Origin: a virus
IMG/VR virus record: IMGVR_UViG_3300025141_000432
Span: 1-32,548 of that record
Strand: one strand, 5' to 3'
DNA: 32,548 bases
Position numbers and translations under genes: made by a program. Positions 5,018 to 12,423 of the stretch are shown piece after piece. Each line of letters opens with the position of its first letter. The first letter of the stretch is position 1. The notes under the pieces are model-generated. The model ran no database searches. It saw nothing but the letters and a program-made list of their open reading frames with translations, and was not told the DNA's origin.

Positions 5018-5127
5018 CCCAGTAGCCCTCCAGCAGTAGTAAAAAAGCAAAAAAAAAGCGTCCAGGGAAACGCTGTCAACAAAACTATAATTTCTACAGT
5101 ATCAAGAGTAATATCGCCAAACGTCAT
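5014..5127 (-). CDS. Small membrane peptide, 37 residues
   Basis: ATG at 5127 lies 3 nt after the previous stop, and the stop overlaps the next gene's ATG by 4 nt (ATGA). The protein is M-T-F-G-D-I-T-L-D-T-V-E then a hydrophobic span (I-I-V-L-L-T-A-F-P-W-T-L-F-F-C-F-F) ending G-G-L-L-G. The coupling on both sides makes it convincing despite its length. The coding sequence contains a hairpin plus T-run (5049-5074) that looks like a terminator. A small holin- or spanin-like peptide is possible but not shown. Confidence 0.5.
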   Translation of the reverse strand: MTFGDITLDTVEIIVLLTAFPWTLFFCFFTTAGGLLG

Positions 5128-5130
5128 TTT

Positions 5131-5295
5131 TCAATCCTCGCTCACCTTTCTGGTACTTCTCAGTCTCAAAATCTCTTTTTTCACTTCTTCTAGTAGTCCA
5201 CAGGTCTCTAGGTCAATACTATATACGTTCCCAACTTTAATTTTAAGCAAAGCTTCTTCGATTCTTTTAATAAGATCTTCTTCTTGACATGCCAT
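5131..5295 (-). CDS. Small helical protein (MACQEEDLIKRIEE), unknown
   Basis: 54 residues from ATG 5295; a TTG at 5319 would add 8 residues but neither start has a clear Shine-Dalgarno. The sequence is charged and helical (L-I-K-R-I-E-E-A-L-L-K-I-K, later L-L-E-E-V-K-K-E-I-L-R-L-R-S), with two Cys. It is followed directly by the membrane-peptide gene. Function unknown. Confidence 0.5.
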   Translation of the reverse strand: MACQEEDLIKRIEEALLKIKVGNVYSIDLETCGLLEEVKKEILRLRSTRKVSED

Positions 5296-5325
5296 ACAAT
5301 AACTAGTTGCTAGCAACAAGTAAAA

Positions 5326-5889
5326 TTATTCATCTTCCAAGTTTAAAGCCATCTTAACAATTTTAATTGAGTTGGGAGTGTGATCCGCATCTTCTAGTTC
5401 CTCCACAGATAACCATTCCCACTCGCTGTTCTCTGAAAGGTCTAGTTTAAAATCACCGCTGTGTTTCTTTGCTTGAAAAAACGTCAGACGACCATCCACC
5501 TTTAGCTTGACCAGATCATCAATGTCCAAATTGGTTTCCTCTTTGGTTTCCCTTTTAGCTGCATCCTCTTCTGACTCACCTATTTTAAGGTGGCCACCCG
5601 GTAAGTCCCAACAGCCGGGTTTCCACTTAGAATCGTCATTCCTTTTCAACACCAACACCTTATTGTCATCATTTAATATAACAACCTTAGTTACTTCATC
5701 GGCATCGCCATCGCCACCTTCCATTATTCTGCCCTCCTCACCAGTTGCATAGTAAATAGCTTTGGCGTAGCCGTGCATCCTAATTGGAGGTGGATTTGTT
5801 TCTTTTTCGTACTTAGATTGTTGGTGGCCTGGACCCGGCCTTTGTTGTTCCTGAAGATATCTTCGCCAATTTTCAAATAGTAATTTCAA
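5326..5889 (-). CDS. NUDIX hydrolase with N-terminal capsid-tag-like peptide
   Basis: 187 residues from a TTG that overlaps the upstream stop by 4 nt. Residues 1-14 (M-K-L-L-F-E-N-W-R-R-Y-L-Q-E) are shared with the next gene upstream. After a Pro/Gly-rich linker, the NUDIX box G-x5-E-x7-R-E-x2-E-E is at about 99-118; the usual glycine after E-E-x is Asn. NUDIX enzymes cleave nucleoside diphosphates linked to other groups, such as oxidised nucleotides, ADP-ribose or capped RNA; the substrate cannot be read here. If the N-terminal peptide is a head-targeting signal, the enzyme would be packaged and injected. Confidence 0.85.
   Translation of the reverse strand: MKLLFENWRRYLQEQQRPGPGHQQSKYEKETNPPPIRMHGYAKAIYYATGEEGRIMEGGDGDADEVTKVVILNDDNKVLVLKRNDDSKWKPGCWDLPGGHLKIGESEEDAAKRETKEETNLDIDDLVKLKVDGRLTFFQAKKHSGDFKLDLSENSEWEWLSVEELEDADHTPNSIKIVKMALNLEDE
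5858..5888. repeat. 31-nt repeat, copy 1 (second copy 6784-6814)
   Basis: 29 of 31 bases match the segment at 6784-6814. On the - strand it encodes the start of the NUDIX protein, K-L-L-F-E-N-W-R-R-Y. The rest of the two genes is unrelated, so the 5' end has been copied or exchanged on its own. Confidence 0.85.
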
Positions 5890-6815
5890 CGTAATTCAAA
5901 CCCCGGGTCTATTATAACTAGCTGCTTCTTTCCGCCCTTAATAACATAGCCGACGTTCCCAGGACGAATATCCCATGATGGAAGATTAAACTTTGCTAAA
6001 GAATCCCTTATCATTTTAAACATTGGATCGTTAATCAATTGATTAATAATAATCTCATCTTCTTTTCCCATGATCGGCTCAGTCAATCGCTCCCCATGCT
6101 CTGACCATTCTGGGCCTTCCCAACCATACGGATCAGGCTTGTCTAGAAGAGCAAAAATAACAATTTCTCTAGCTTTTTTATATTCATTCGACTGGACATC
6201 TTCAATGTTTCGATTAATCAGCATTTCAAACAAGTCGGAAAATTCAGAACCAGACTCTTTAAATATACCCCTTTCCACCAAAGCCAGCCAAGCAGGAAAA
6301 AACTCTTCTAATTCAGGCCAAGTGTTAATAACCGCAACTTTTTCGGATATAATCCAAAGATAATCTTTTGCTGCTGCATAAACTTTTGGCACCAAGTCGG
6401 ATGCTGTTTGATAAGAGGCTTGTGCCTCTTTCTCGTTCATACGCATATTTCTCTCCATTTCATCATGGCTGGAAAAGTGCGTAGTTTTTAATATTAGTTC
6501 TGGATGACCTGGCACGTCAAATGTTGCTCTATATGATCCTGCTCCTAAAAAATTAAATCCAGCATCTATGAGACAATTGATTAATGGTAGACGTAAGTCG
6601 CCCTTAAAAAACCCGGGTGGGGTCGATGAAAAAAAGCGCTCGCGATCAGGCTTTTCTCCACTCCACAGCTTCATCCCGACAGTATACGGCACGTCTAAAG
6701 CTTTCCTTAAATTAATTATACAAGGTATATTATCTGGATTCGGGCCAAAGTATCTTTCTTCTGAAGAGCTAGCTTCTTTTAGGTATCTTCGCCAATTTTC
6801 AAATAGAAGTTTCAT
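5886..6815 (-). CDS. Protein-kinase-like protein with N-terminal capsid-tag-like peptide
   Basis: 309 residues. The N-terminal 14 residues, M-K-L-L-F-E-N-W-R-R-Y-L-K-E, match the NUDIX neighbour. The kinase-like core has a glycine-rich loop G-A-G-S-Y-R (91-96), a lysine near 110 (E-L-I-L-K-T), a catalytic-loop-like W-D-I-R-P-G-N (D282, N287; compare D-x-K-P-x-N) and a D-P-G near 303 in place of D-F-G. The HRD histidine is absent. By family it would phosphorylate a protein or small molecule; an aminoglycoside-phosphotransferase-type fold is an alternative. It overlaps the NUDIX gene by 4 nt, so both are probably co-expressed. Confidence 0.7.
   Translation of the reverse strand: MKLLFENWRRYLKEASSSEERYFGPNPDNIPCIINLRKALDVPYTVGMKLWSGEKPDRERFFSSTPPGFFKGDLRLPLINCLIDAGFNFLGAGSYRATFDVPGHPELILKTTHFSSHDEMERNMRMNEKEAQASYQTASDLVPKVYAAAKDYLWIISEKVAVINTWPELEEFFPAWLALVERGIFKESGSEFSDLFEMLINRNIEDVQSNEYKKAREIVIFALLDKPDPYGWEGPEWSEHGERLTEPIMGKEDEIIINQLINDPMFKMIRDSLAKFNLPSWDIRPGNVGYVIKGGKKQLVIIDPGFELR
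6784..6814. repeat. 31-nt repeat, copy 2 (first copy 5858-5888)
   Basis: 29 of 31 bases match 5858-5888. On the - strand it encodes the start of the kinase-like protein. The match covers only the shared tag. Confidence 0.85.
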
Positions 6816-6839
6816 ACGTATAAATAGTATATAATTTCC

Positions 6840-9203
6840 TTAATTACATGCTGTCTCGTCAAGGATTTCCATGAGGCTATTGTACAGCACAGAAGGATCA
6901 ACCGCTAGTGGGAACCACTTGCCACCACTAACCACGGTCATTGGTTCCCACGAACTCTTGATAACAAAATTCGGTGGAGTGAAGGAGTACATCCTAAAAT
7001 CATCTGCTGTCACAAACATGCTGGACAAATCAGCCGTAGTGACCTTGGGAATCAGGAAAGACATGCCAGCTTCATCAGAGAACAAAATGATCACATGATG
7101 TGCATTTGGCCTCCAATTGACAACAAATTTGTCGACCTGTGGTTCGGAGAAAATCTGTACTGAGTTCCAAAGGTCATCCCACACAAAGTCAGACACGTTG
7201 TATGGAGCAGATGGAGTCAGGTTGTATAACGCAAGATAAATTGCATCAAACAACATCTCAGCACCAGTCTGGCTAGCCTCCACTAAAGGCTTAAGCCCCG
7301 CAAAAGCGCTTATGAAGTCCGAGAATGGACTCAAGTTTTTATATAAGTACAAGAACTCATCATAATTAAAGCAATCGTTGTTTAAGTCAAACACCGCACA
7401 GTGATCTGCTGACATCGGACCTGTAACAATGCCCCATTGAATGACCTTTTCATCACTATAATAATTTGCAAACATGCCCAAAGCATCCAGCACAGCTTTG
7501 ATCTCAAGATTCATGGAGCCAGAGGAATCAACAATAAAGAGAATATCTGTATCCTCCATCTCTTTGCCGTCATCGATGATACCGTCACAATCGCCATCAA
7601 TGCCATCACAACTATCTTTAGCTTTGGGTAACTGCTGATCCTTGCAGAAGCCAGGAATAAAAGTAGCTGGAGTTATTTGATTGCCTTTGCTGTGCCCCCA
7701 CGATCCCTTATAACAAACAGCTTCTCCTGCATGACATATACCAACGTCCAATGTTTCTTCTGGGCCTGTGTAACACTCTTTATAAAGATATTCATCCACC
7801 TTGCTATCACAATCATCATCCCAATTGTTGCAAACCTCTTCTACCGGTTCTCCGACAACCTTCATACAATCCGGATCGTTTAAACCCAAAGCCCAACAGT
7901 GGCTAGTACACTCTGTAACCGCAGACTTGATACACTCCTCTTTGCCTGTCCAATTAAGTTTGGTTTCGACACAAACGCAAGTCTTATACCCGGATCCACA
8001 GATAAGAGGTTTCTCACTACATGGCAACATTATTCCAAAGAAAGCACACTGGCAGTCCAATCCCTCATCAACTTGCCCGTCACAGTCATTGTCCAAACCA
8101 TCACAGATTTCTTCTGTCGGTTGCAGCGCAGTACAAGTCCACTCCCCGTTTAAACAAAAAGAAAGGTTCTCTTCACACTCTGTTTCACATATATCAACCA
8201 AGTCTTCGTCAATGTCTCCATTGCAATTATTATCGACGCCATCACATATTTCTACAGGCACAAAACCACACTCATCACACGCATTGGTTTGCCCCTCGTC
8301 AATTTCGCCATCACAATCATTGTCAATGTAATCACAGATTTCTTCTAAAGGATCTGGAGCATTGCAGACTTCAACGCCAGCAATACAAAGCTGTGGTCCT
8401 ACACCACACTCGTTTTCACATTCCCATTCTCCTTCGTCAACAATTCCATCACAATCGTCATCAATATTGTTGCAGATCTCATCTTGTGGGCTAGAACCAA
8501 CACATTGCATCTTGCCGTCTATACAAACCAAGTCACCAATGCCACACTCAGCCTCGCAGAGACCGCCCTCTATATCTTCATCTGTGTCGCCGTCACAGTC
8601 ATCATCTAAAGAGTTGCACAACTCATCACGAGGTGTCTTGCCCATACAAACAAGCTCTGCATTTGTACAAATTAATTCACCAACACCACAATCATCTTCG
8701 CACTCCAAAGGATCAATGTCTTCATCAACCTTTTCGTCGCAATCATTATCTATTCCATCGCATATCTCTGGTATACACGGCACACATGCGTCTGAAACAA
8801 ACTCACCCTTCTCACACCAAGTATCTTTGAAGCCAGCCGTACCATTCTCATCTTCACACGGCTCTTTGCTGACTGCCTTATCAACAGGATTACATTCAAA
8901 CTTCTCTTGACATTCACCTATCTCGATGATTTCAGGTGGGTCCACACAAATGTTTTTAATAACTGGCACCTGCCAGATGGCATCCAAAGGTGGGCAAAAG
9001 AACCACTCCTCCACTAAACAATCTTCTGGAATTTTATCCACGATATCTTCGCCAACGTCGTTGACAACCACATCTGTTAAATCTACAATGTCAATATAAT
9101 CTTTTGCATCTGGAAGGCTATAGCCGCCGCCAGGGGCCGTAGTTTCGCTACAGGAGAGAGTGAAGAGGAAGGAAATTAGTAGAATAATATTGTTATTTTT
9201 CAT
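6840..9203 (-). CDS. Lipoprotein with MopE-like acidic repeats and a C-terminal VWA domain
   Basis: About 787 residues. From ATG 9203 the N-terminus is a classic lipoprotein signal (K-N-N-N-I-I-L-L-I-S-F-L-F-T-L-S-C), with Cys18 in an L-x-S-C lipobox; a GTG at 9215 is an alternative. The middle has eight repeats of the E-x-C-D-x-x-D-N-D-C-D-G-x-x-D-E-x type, the Cys-rich putative metal-binding motif found in secreted and surface proteins of Myxococcota-like bacteria. The C-terminal VWA domain begins D-I-L-F-I-V-D-S-S-G-S-M, an intact MIDAS D-x-S-x-S. It is probably anchored in a host membrane and may bind ligands or Ca/Mg. Its presence here is odd; possible roles are altering the host surface, superinfection exclusion, or unexpressed cargo of host origin. 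It has its own promoter. Confidence 0.8.
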   Translation of the reverse strand: MKNNNIILLISFLFTLSCSETTAPGGGYSLPDAKDYIDIVDLTDVVVNDVGEDIVDKIPEDCLVEEWFFCPPLDAIWQVPVIKNICVDPPEIIEIGECQEKFECNPVDKAVSKEPCEDENGTAGFKDTWCEKGEFVSDACVPCIPEICDGIDNDCDEKVDEDIDPLECEDDCGVGELICTNAELVCMGKTPRDELCNSLDDDCDGDTDEDIEGGLCEAECGIGDLVCIDGKMQCVGSSPQDEICNNIDDDCDGIVDEGEWECENECGVGPQLCIAGVEVCNAPDPLEEICDYIDNDCDGEIDEGQTNACDECGFVPVEICDGVDNNCNGDIDEDLVDICETECEENLSFCLNGEWTCTALQPTEEICDGLDNDCDGQVDEGLDCQCAFFGIMLPCSEKPLICGSGYKTCVCVETKLNWTGKEECIKSAVTECTSHCWALGLNDPDCMKVVGEPVEEVCNNWDDDCDSKVDEYLYKECYTGPEETLDVGICHAGEAVCYKGSWGHSKGNQITPATFIPGFCKDQQLPKAKDSCDGIDGDCDGIIDDGKEMEDTDILFIVDSSGSMNLEIKAVLDALGMFANYYSDEKVIQWGIVTGPMSADHCAVFDLNNDCFNYDEFLYLYKNLSPFSDFISAFAGLKPLVEASQTGAEMLFDAIYLALYNLTPSAPYNVSDFVWDDLWNSVQIFSEPQVDKFVVNWRPNAHHVIILFSDEAGMSFLIPKVTTADLSSMFVTADDFRMYSFTPPNFVIKSSWEPMTVVSGGKWFPLAVDPSVLYNSLMEILDETACN

Positions 9204-9231
9204 ATTTTGGCTCACTTGTTGTTATATTATA

Positions 9232-9260
9232 ATTATATACAACTTGAGTGTTTTGTTCAA
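9232..9260 (-). promoter_or_regulatory. Near-consensus sigma70 promoter for the VWA lipoprotein
   Basis: On the - strand TTGAAC (9255-9260), a 17-nt spacer and TATAAT (9232-9237). The -35 overlaps the stop region of the 9257-9487 gene, so the lipoprotein can be transcribed separately from its upstream neighbours. Confidence 0.6.
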
Positions 9261-9487
9261 TTAAAATATTGGTAACAATACCAACCAACTGTAACACCTG
9301 CGCCGAATGCCAGTGTGTTGAAAAATGCCAGAACTTTATAAAAAGAATTTGGAGCTTTGCCTGTTAAAACTATTTTGCAAACGTGATATAAAGTTTTAAA
9401 ACTCAGCTTGTCACCTTCAAACTGTACGGCTCTAAACTTTCTCCTCTGCTTCATTCGCATAGTTTTCTTTTTGGCACTCTCTCTCAT
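9257..9487 (-). CDS. Small basic protein with C-terminal membrane segment
   Basis: 76 residues. The N-terminal half is very basic (A-K-K-K-T-M-R-M-K-Q-R-R-K-F-R). The C-terminal part is hydrophobic (L-A-F-F-N-T-L-A-F-G-A-G-V-T-V-G-W-Y), probably one membrane span. The start overlaps the transglycosylase stop as ATGA, so the two may be translated together. A lysis accessory or holin-like role is possible but unproven. Confidence 0.7.
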   Translation of the reverse strand: MRESAKKKTMRMKQRRKFRAVQFEGDKLSFKTLYHVCKIVLTGKAPNSFYKVLAFFNTLAFGAGVTVGWYCYQYFN

Positions 9488-10755
9488 GCTCCATGTTCCC
9501 TAAGCACGTTCATGATTCCTTTATAAATCATTTCTTGCAACGTTGTTTTTGATCGATTCTTCCTGTACCAACTTTGTCCTGCGCGAGCCTTGGTGGCATA
9601 AGACGCGCCAGAACGTTTAGTTTCTATGTCAGGCATACCCGTACTTGGATTGACCCACTTGTCAACGTCTGGTGATCCAGAAGCTTCAATACGTGGGAGA
9701 ATGATATCACCAAACCCGCCCCTATTACCTCTGTGGTATGTTATTAGTGCATAATCCTCTATGTTTGACGGAGTTACATTATAAGGAGCTAGCCCCCTAC
9801 GCACTCTATCCTCATTGACCCTAGCCATTCTTTTTGCAGCATATTCTTTTTTCTCAGCTAACTTTTTTGCTGCGGCGTATATGCTAGACTCAGGATCAAA
9901 GGGTGACTTGCTTAAACGTTCATAATCAGCTTCATACCCAGGGGGTGGTGCTTTTCGTATTGCTTTCTCAAAAGACAACGGATGGCCTGGGGGTCGAACT
10001 CTTTTTGGTTTTCCTTTTCTGAGCACATTCGCATTGTACTTGTCGATGGCTTCTGTCGAGAGTATCTGCATCAAGCCAACTGCACCGGCATGACTCACAG
10101 CATCTGGATTTCCGCCACTTTCAACACGTGCAAGGCCACGCAAAAAATCTGGGTCTAGACCAAAAGCTTTACCCCACTTATCAAAGTGTTGATCATATTT
10201 TTCCAAACGCTTTGCATGTCTTGCGGTACCGCTTTCCCATCTGTCAATTCTTTTATCAACCTCTGGCTTGCTACGATCATAATTTTTAAAGTAATCAGTG
10301 CTTGGTTCGGGTGTCTCCGGTAATTCTTCGACCTCTTTTTCGTATGTTGGTGGCGGCTCAATTTCAGGCTCTGGGGTGTCACCGTGTACTGCGCCCAATA
10401 TCGCTTCTAACTCGGCCTGATCTTCCTGCGGAACAAGTGTACCCGGCACTGTCGCAGGTTCAGGGGTCTCAGGTTGCCATGGGGCATTAATCGACTCTGA
10501 ATCTAACTGTGTGGAATCATCAATGAATTCGATCCGGTCCCCCGATCCTCCCGGTTGGTATTGCACACGTTCTAACTCACCAATATCAAACTCTCCAACT
10601 GGTGGAAGCTCCAACGCTCTTACTTCGACTCCTGGAAGCAAATTTGGCGCTCTAAGATATGCATGACCTGGAGGCACCCACAGTACCTCCTTGCCAGTTT
10701 CTGGATCATAAGTTTCTTTTAAATATTTTCTCCAGCCTTTAAAATATTTTTCCAT
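9484..10755 (-). CDS. Virion-type lytic transglycosylase (SLT domain) with N-terminal capsid-tag-like peptide
   Basis: 423 residues. The N-terminus M-E-K-Y-F-K-G-W-R-K-Y-L-K-E has the same F-x-x-W-R-x-Y-L-x-E pattern as the kinase-like and NUDIX proteins. A long Pro/Glu-rich linker follows (about 80-160). The SLT domain has D-F-L-R-G-L-A-R-V-E-S-G-G-N-P near 203-216, with E212 as catalytic glutamate, followed by A-V-G-L-M-Q-I. It cleaves the glycan strands of peptidoglycan. The tag and linker suggest a virion-associated enzyme acting at infection or maturation, not a free endolysin. It is translationally coupled to the downstream membrane protein. Confidence 0.8.
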   Translation of the reverse strand: MEKYFKGWRKYLKETYDPETGKEVLWVPPGHAYLRAPNLLPGVEVRALELPPVGEFDIGELERVQYQPGGSGDRIEFIDDSTQLDSESINAPWQPETPEPATVPGTLVPQEDQAELEAILGAVHGDTPEPEIEPPPTYEKEVEELPETPEPSTDYFKNYDRSKPEVDKRIDRWESGTARHAKRLEKYDQHFDKWGKAFGLDPDFLRGLARVESGGNPDAVSHAGAVGLMQILSTEAIDKYNANVLRKGKPKRVRPPGHPLSFEKAIRKAPPPGYEADYERLSKSPFDPESSIYAAAKKLAEKKEYAAKRMARVNEDRVRRGLAPYNVTPSNIEDYALITYHRGNRGGFGDIILPRIEASGSPDVDKWVNPSTGMPDIETKRSGASYATKARAGQSWYRKNRSKTTLQEMIYKGIMNVLREHGA

Positions 10756-10756
10756 T

Positions 10757-11527
10757 TTAACTTCCTATTGACATCATCTTGTCGTAAGATGATACTTTTA
10801 AACTGCTCAACTTATCTAAATAGTCACTTCTTCTTAATAATTTAAATGCTAGATTCTCTGTAGAATACTGGCCACCATGTTCTAGACCACACCTGCGGAG
10901 CTTGCGTATCTTGTCTTTAAGTTTGATTGAGGCTCGATAAGAATCTCGATATTTGCCGTGTTTAAACAATTCAAATACTTCACCTACCCTTCTAGCCACG
11001 AACTTCGCCTTTCGTCTAACCTCTCCCCAATCAACATCCAACTCTTCTGGCCTAGGCTTAAGAACCCAGGTATCTTTCATTACAGAATAAACCCCTGTTG
11101 ATATGTGTGGCTCGTTCCTATCTTGTACATAGATTTCGACTTCATATCCAAAGACACGAATATCGTGTGTACGATTCCACTCTGCCCTTTTGGCATCAAT
11201 AAGCTCTCTCATAAGCTCTCTGCTACTGTCAGTAGCGTTAAAATCTATAATTATATGTAAATCGATATCTGAATATTCTGACCAATTATAATTGGCCAAG
11301 GATCCAGTTAGCGTGACGTCGTATGGGTACAAGTGATTTAGCTCAAGCTTATCCATAAAATCTTGTGCTATTTTCAACAGACGTTTTCGTATGTTGGAGT
11401 GAAGGTGTTTATTTTTCATCCAAATTTCTGGATTAAGTTCTCTCTTCATCTTTAACGTAGAAGTGCTGGCCATTTTTGGGTCATTTTCTTCCACAAATTC
11501 ATCGAACTTTTCAAACAGTTTGCTCAT
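10757..11527 (-). CDS. Nucleotidyltransferase-fold protein (pol beta superfamily-like)
   Basis: About 256 residues from ATG 11527 (an upstream TTG would add three). The signature L-T-G-S-L-A-N-Y-N-W-S-E-Y-S-D-I-D-L-H-I has the G-S...D-x-D catalytic pattern of nucleotidyltransferases, with further beta-strand E-V-E-I-Y-V. Its substrate (nucleotide, protein or RNA) is unknown. The N-terminal M-S-K-L-F-E-K-F-D-E-F-V-E-E partly resembles the neighbouring capsid-tag-like peptides. The gene ends one base before the tagged transglycosylase. Confidence 0.7.
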   Translation of the reverse strand: MSKLFEKFDEFVEENDPKMASTSTLKMKRELNPEIWMKNKHLHSNIRKRLLKIAQDFMDKLELNHLYPYDVTLTGSLANYNWSEYSDIDLHIIIDFNATDSSRELMRELIDAKRAEWNRTHDIRVFGYEVEIYVQDRNEPHISTGVYSVMKDTWVLKPRPEELDVDWGEVRRKAKFVARRVGEVFELFKHGKYRDSYRASIKLKDKIRKLRRCGLEHGGQYSTENLAFKLLRRSDYLDKLSSLKVSSYDKMMSIGS

Positions 11528-11538
11528 TTTATTCAACC

Positions 11539-11778
11539 TTATCTAAATGCCGGTTCCTTAGCGCTTTCTAACATTTTTGGTATGAAAGATTTCTTGAGCT
11601 TAAGTAACCTACCGAATCTAACCTTTTGTCTAGAATCAGTATAGAGTGCTGTGGGCTTTTTAATCTCTCCATTAATAACCTGATCACTAAAGTCGTAGAA
11701 CTTTGAGTTTTGAGGCGGATCCGCAAAAGCCACAGAAGATACAAACAAACAGCTTATAAAAAACATTACGAATTTCAT
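11539..11778 (-). CDS. Small exported protein, unknown
   Basis: 79 residues. A signal peptide at the N-terminus (M-K-F-V-M-F-F-I-S-C-L-F-V-S-S-V-A-F-A, cleavage after A19) leaves a mature part with F-Y-D-F-S-D-Q-V-I-N-G-E-I-K-K-P-T and a basic tail. I recall similar small proteins in large marine phages, without known function. It probably acts in the host periplasm. A promoter lies just upstream. Confidence 0.7.
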   Translation of the reverse strand: MKFVMFFISCLFVSSVAFADPPQNSKFYDFSDQVINGEIKKPTALYTDSRQKVRFGRLLKLKKSFIPKMLESAKEPAFR

Positions 11779-11801
11779 GCATGGGGTACTCCGTGTAAAC
11801 C

Positions 11802-11829
11802 TATATAAAATAATTAGTTCTCTTCACAA
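11802..11829 (-). promoter_or_regulatory. Probable sigma70 promoter for the exported protein
   Basis: On the - strand TTGTGA (11824-11829), a 16-nt spacer and TATATA (11802-11807). It lies right after the hsp20 terminator, which fits a new transcription unit. Confidence 0.45.
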
Positions 11830-11831
11830 CC

Positions 11832-11866
11832 AAAAGAAAAGGCGCCAAGATAATTTCTTGGCGCCC
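11832..11866 (-). terminator. Rho-independent terminator downstream of hsp20
   Basis: A perfect stem GGCGCCAAG...CTTGGCGCC (arms 11841-11849 and 11857-11865; one more A-T pair may form) with a short AT loop, followed on the - strand by TTTTCTTTT. It lies about 30 nt past the hsp20 stop. Confidence 0.9.
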
Positions 11867-11897
11867 TCTCCCTTGCTAGAATTAAATTTTAATTAAG

Positions 11898-12332
11898 CTA
11901 GCTAACTTTAATGGTTGCCGCCTCAACCTGCTGAGAATCCGGCTTGCTAACCACCACTTTCAGAATACCGGCATCGTATTTAGCCGTAACATCTTCTTGC
12001 GCCACACCCTGCGGAGCCTCCCAGCTATGTTTAAAAGCGCTTTGAGACAGGACGTGCGCGTCCTCTGGCTTATTTTCGTAAGATACAGAGAGAAGGCTAT
12101 CCTCCAGTGTAACGTTAAAATCTGTCTTCTTTAGACCCGGAGCGACAACAGAAATTTCATACCCAGCTTCTGTTTCACTAACATTCGTTGCAGGGCCTTT
12201 CCTGCTAACTCTCGTTCGTGTCCGGGTTGGTGCGTATAGTGCAAAATCCCCCAGAACATCCTCAAAAAGCCGATCCAATCCATTCCGACTTGTGCCAGAA
12301 CTGTTCCCAAAATAAGGTGTAAGTGTACTCAT
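11898..12332 (-). CDS. hsp20: Small heat-shock protein Hsp20/alpha-crystallin family
   Basis: 144 residues. The ATG at 12332 is preceded by ggagga at good spacing; an ATG five codons upstream is poorer. The alpha-crystallin domain covers about 45-130, with Y-E-I-S-V-V-A-P-G-L-K-K-T-D-F-N-V-T-L and the C-terminal strand G-I-L-K-V-V-V-S-K-P; the tail ends T-I-K-V-S. Family members hold unfolding proteins for refolding by other chaperones. Large T4-like phages carry Hsp20. It has its own promoter and terminator and so is a monocistronic unit, likely strongly expressed. Confidence 0.9.
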   Translation of the reverse strand: MSTLTPYFGNSSGTSRNGLDRLFEDVLGDFALYAPTRTRTRVSRKGPATNVSETEAGYEISVVAPGLKKTDFNVTLEDSLLSVSYENKPEDAHVLSQSAFKHSWEAPQGVAQEDVTAKYDAGILKVVVSKPDSQQVEAATIKVS

Positions 12333-12382
12333 AGTTAAATCCTCCATGTGTTGTGACAGTCTCCTGCCTCTTTGTTACTAAC

Positions 12383-12410
12383 AATATAACATTTTTTGGA
12401 AAATTGTCAA
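12383..12410 (-). promoter_or_regulatory. Extended -10 sigma70 promoter for hsp20
   Basis: On the - strand TTGACA (12405-12410), a 16-nt spacer and TATATT (12383-12388) with an upstream TG at the extended -10 position. This is a strong host-type promoter; no heat-shock (sigma32-type) sequence was seen. Confidence 0.65.
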
Positions 12411-12423
12411 GACTTTTTTTTAA

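Noticed and set aside
5049-5074. Rho-independent terminator on the - strand
   Set aside because: It lies inside a coupled coding sequence and has only a 5-bp stem, so it is listed as a finding and not as a terminator feature.
6814-6824. TATAAATAG on the + strand resembling a T4 late promoter box
   Set aside because: All genes here run on the - strand, so it would transcribe antisense; AT-rich spacers give such matches by chance.
7801-8910. Long Ser/His-rich open frames on the + strand
   Set aside because: They are antisense to the repeat region of the lipoprotein gene; the low-complexity composition mirrors the Asp/Cys repeats.
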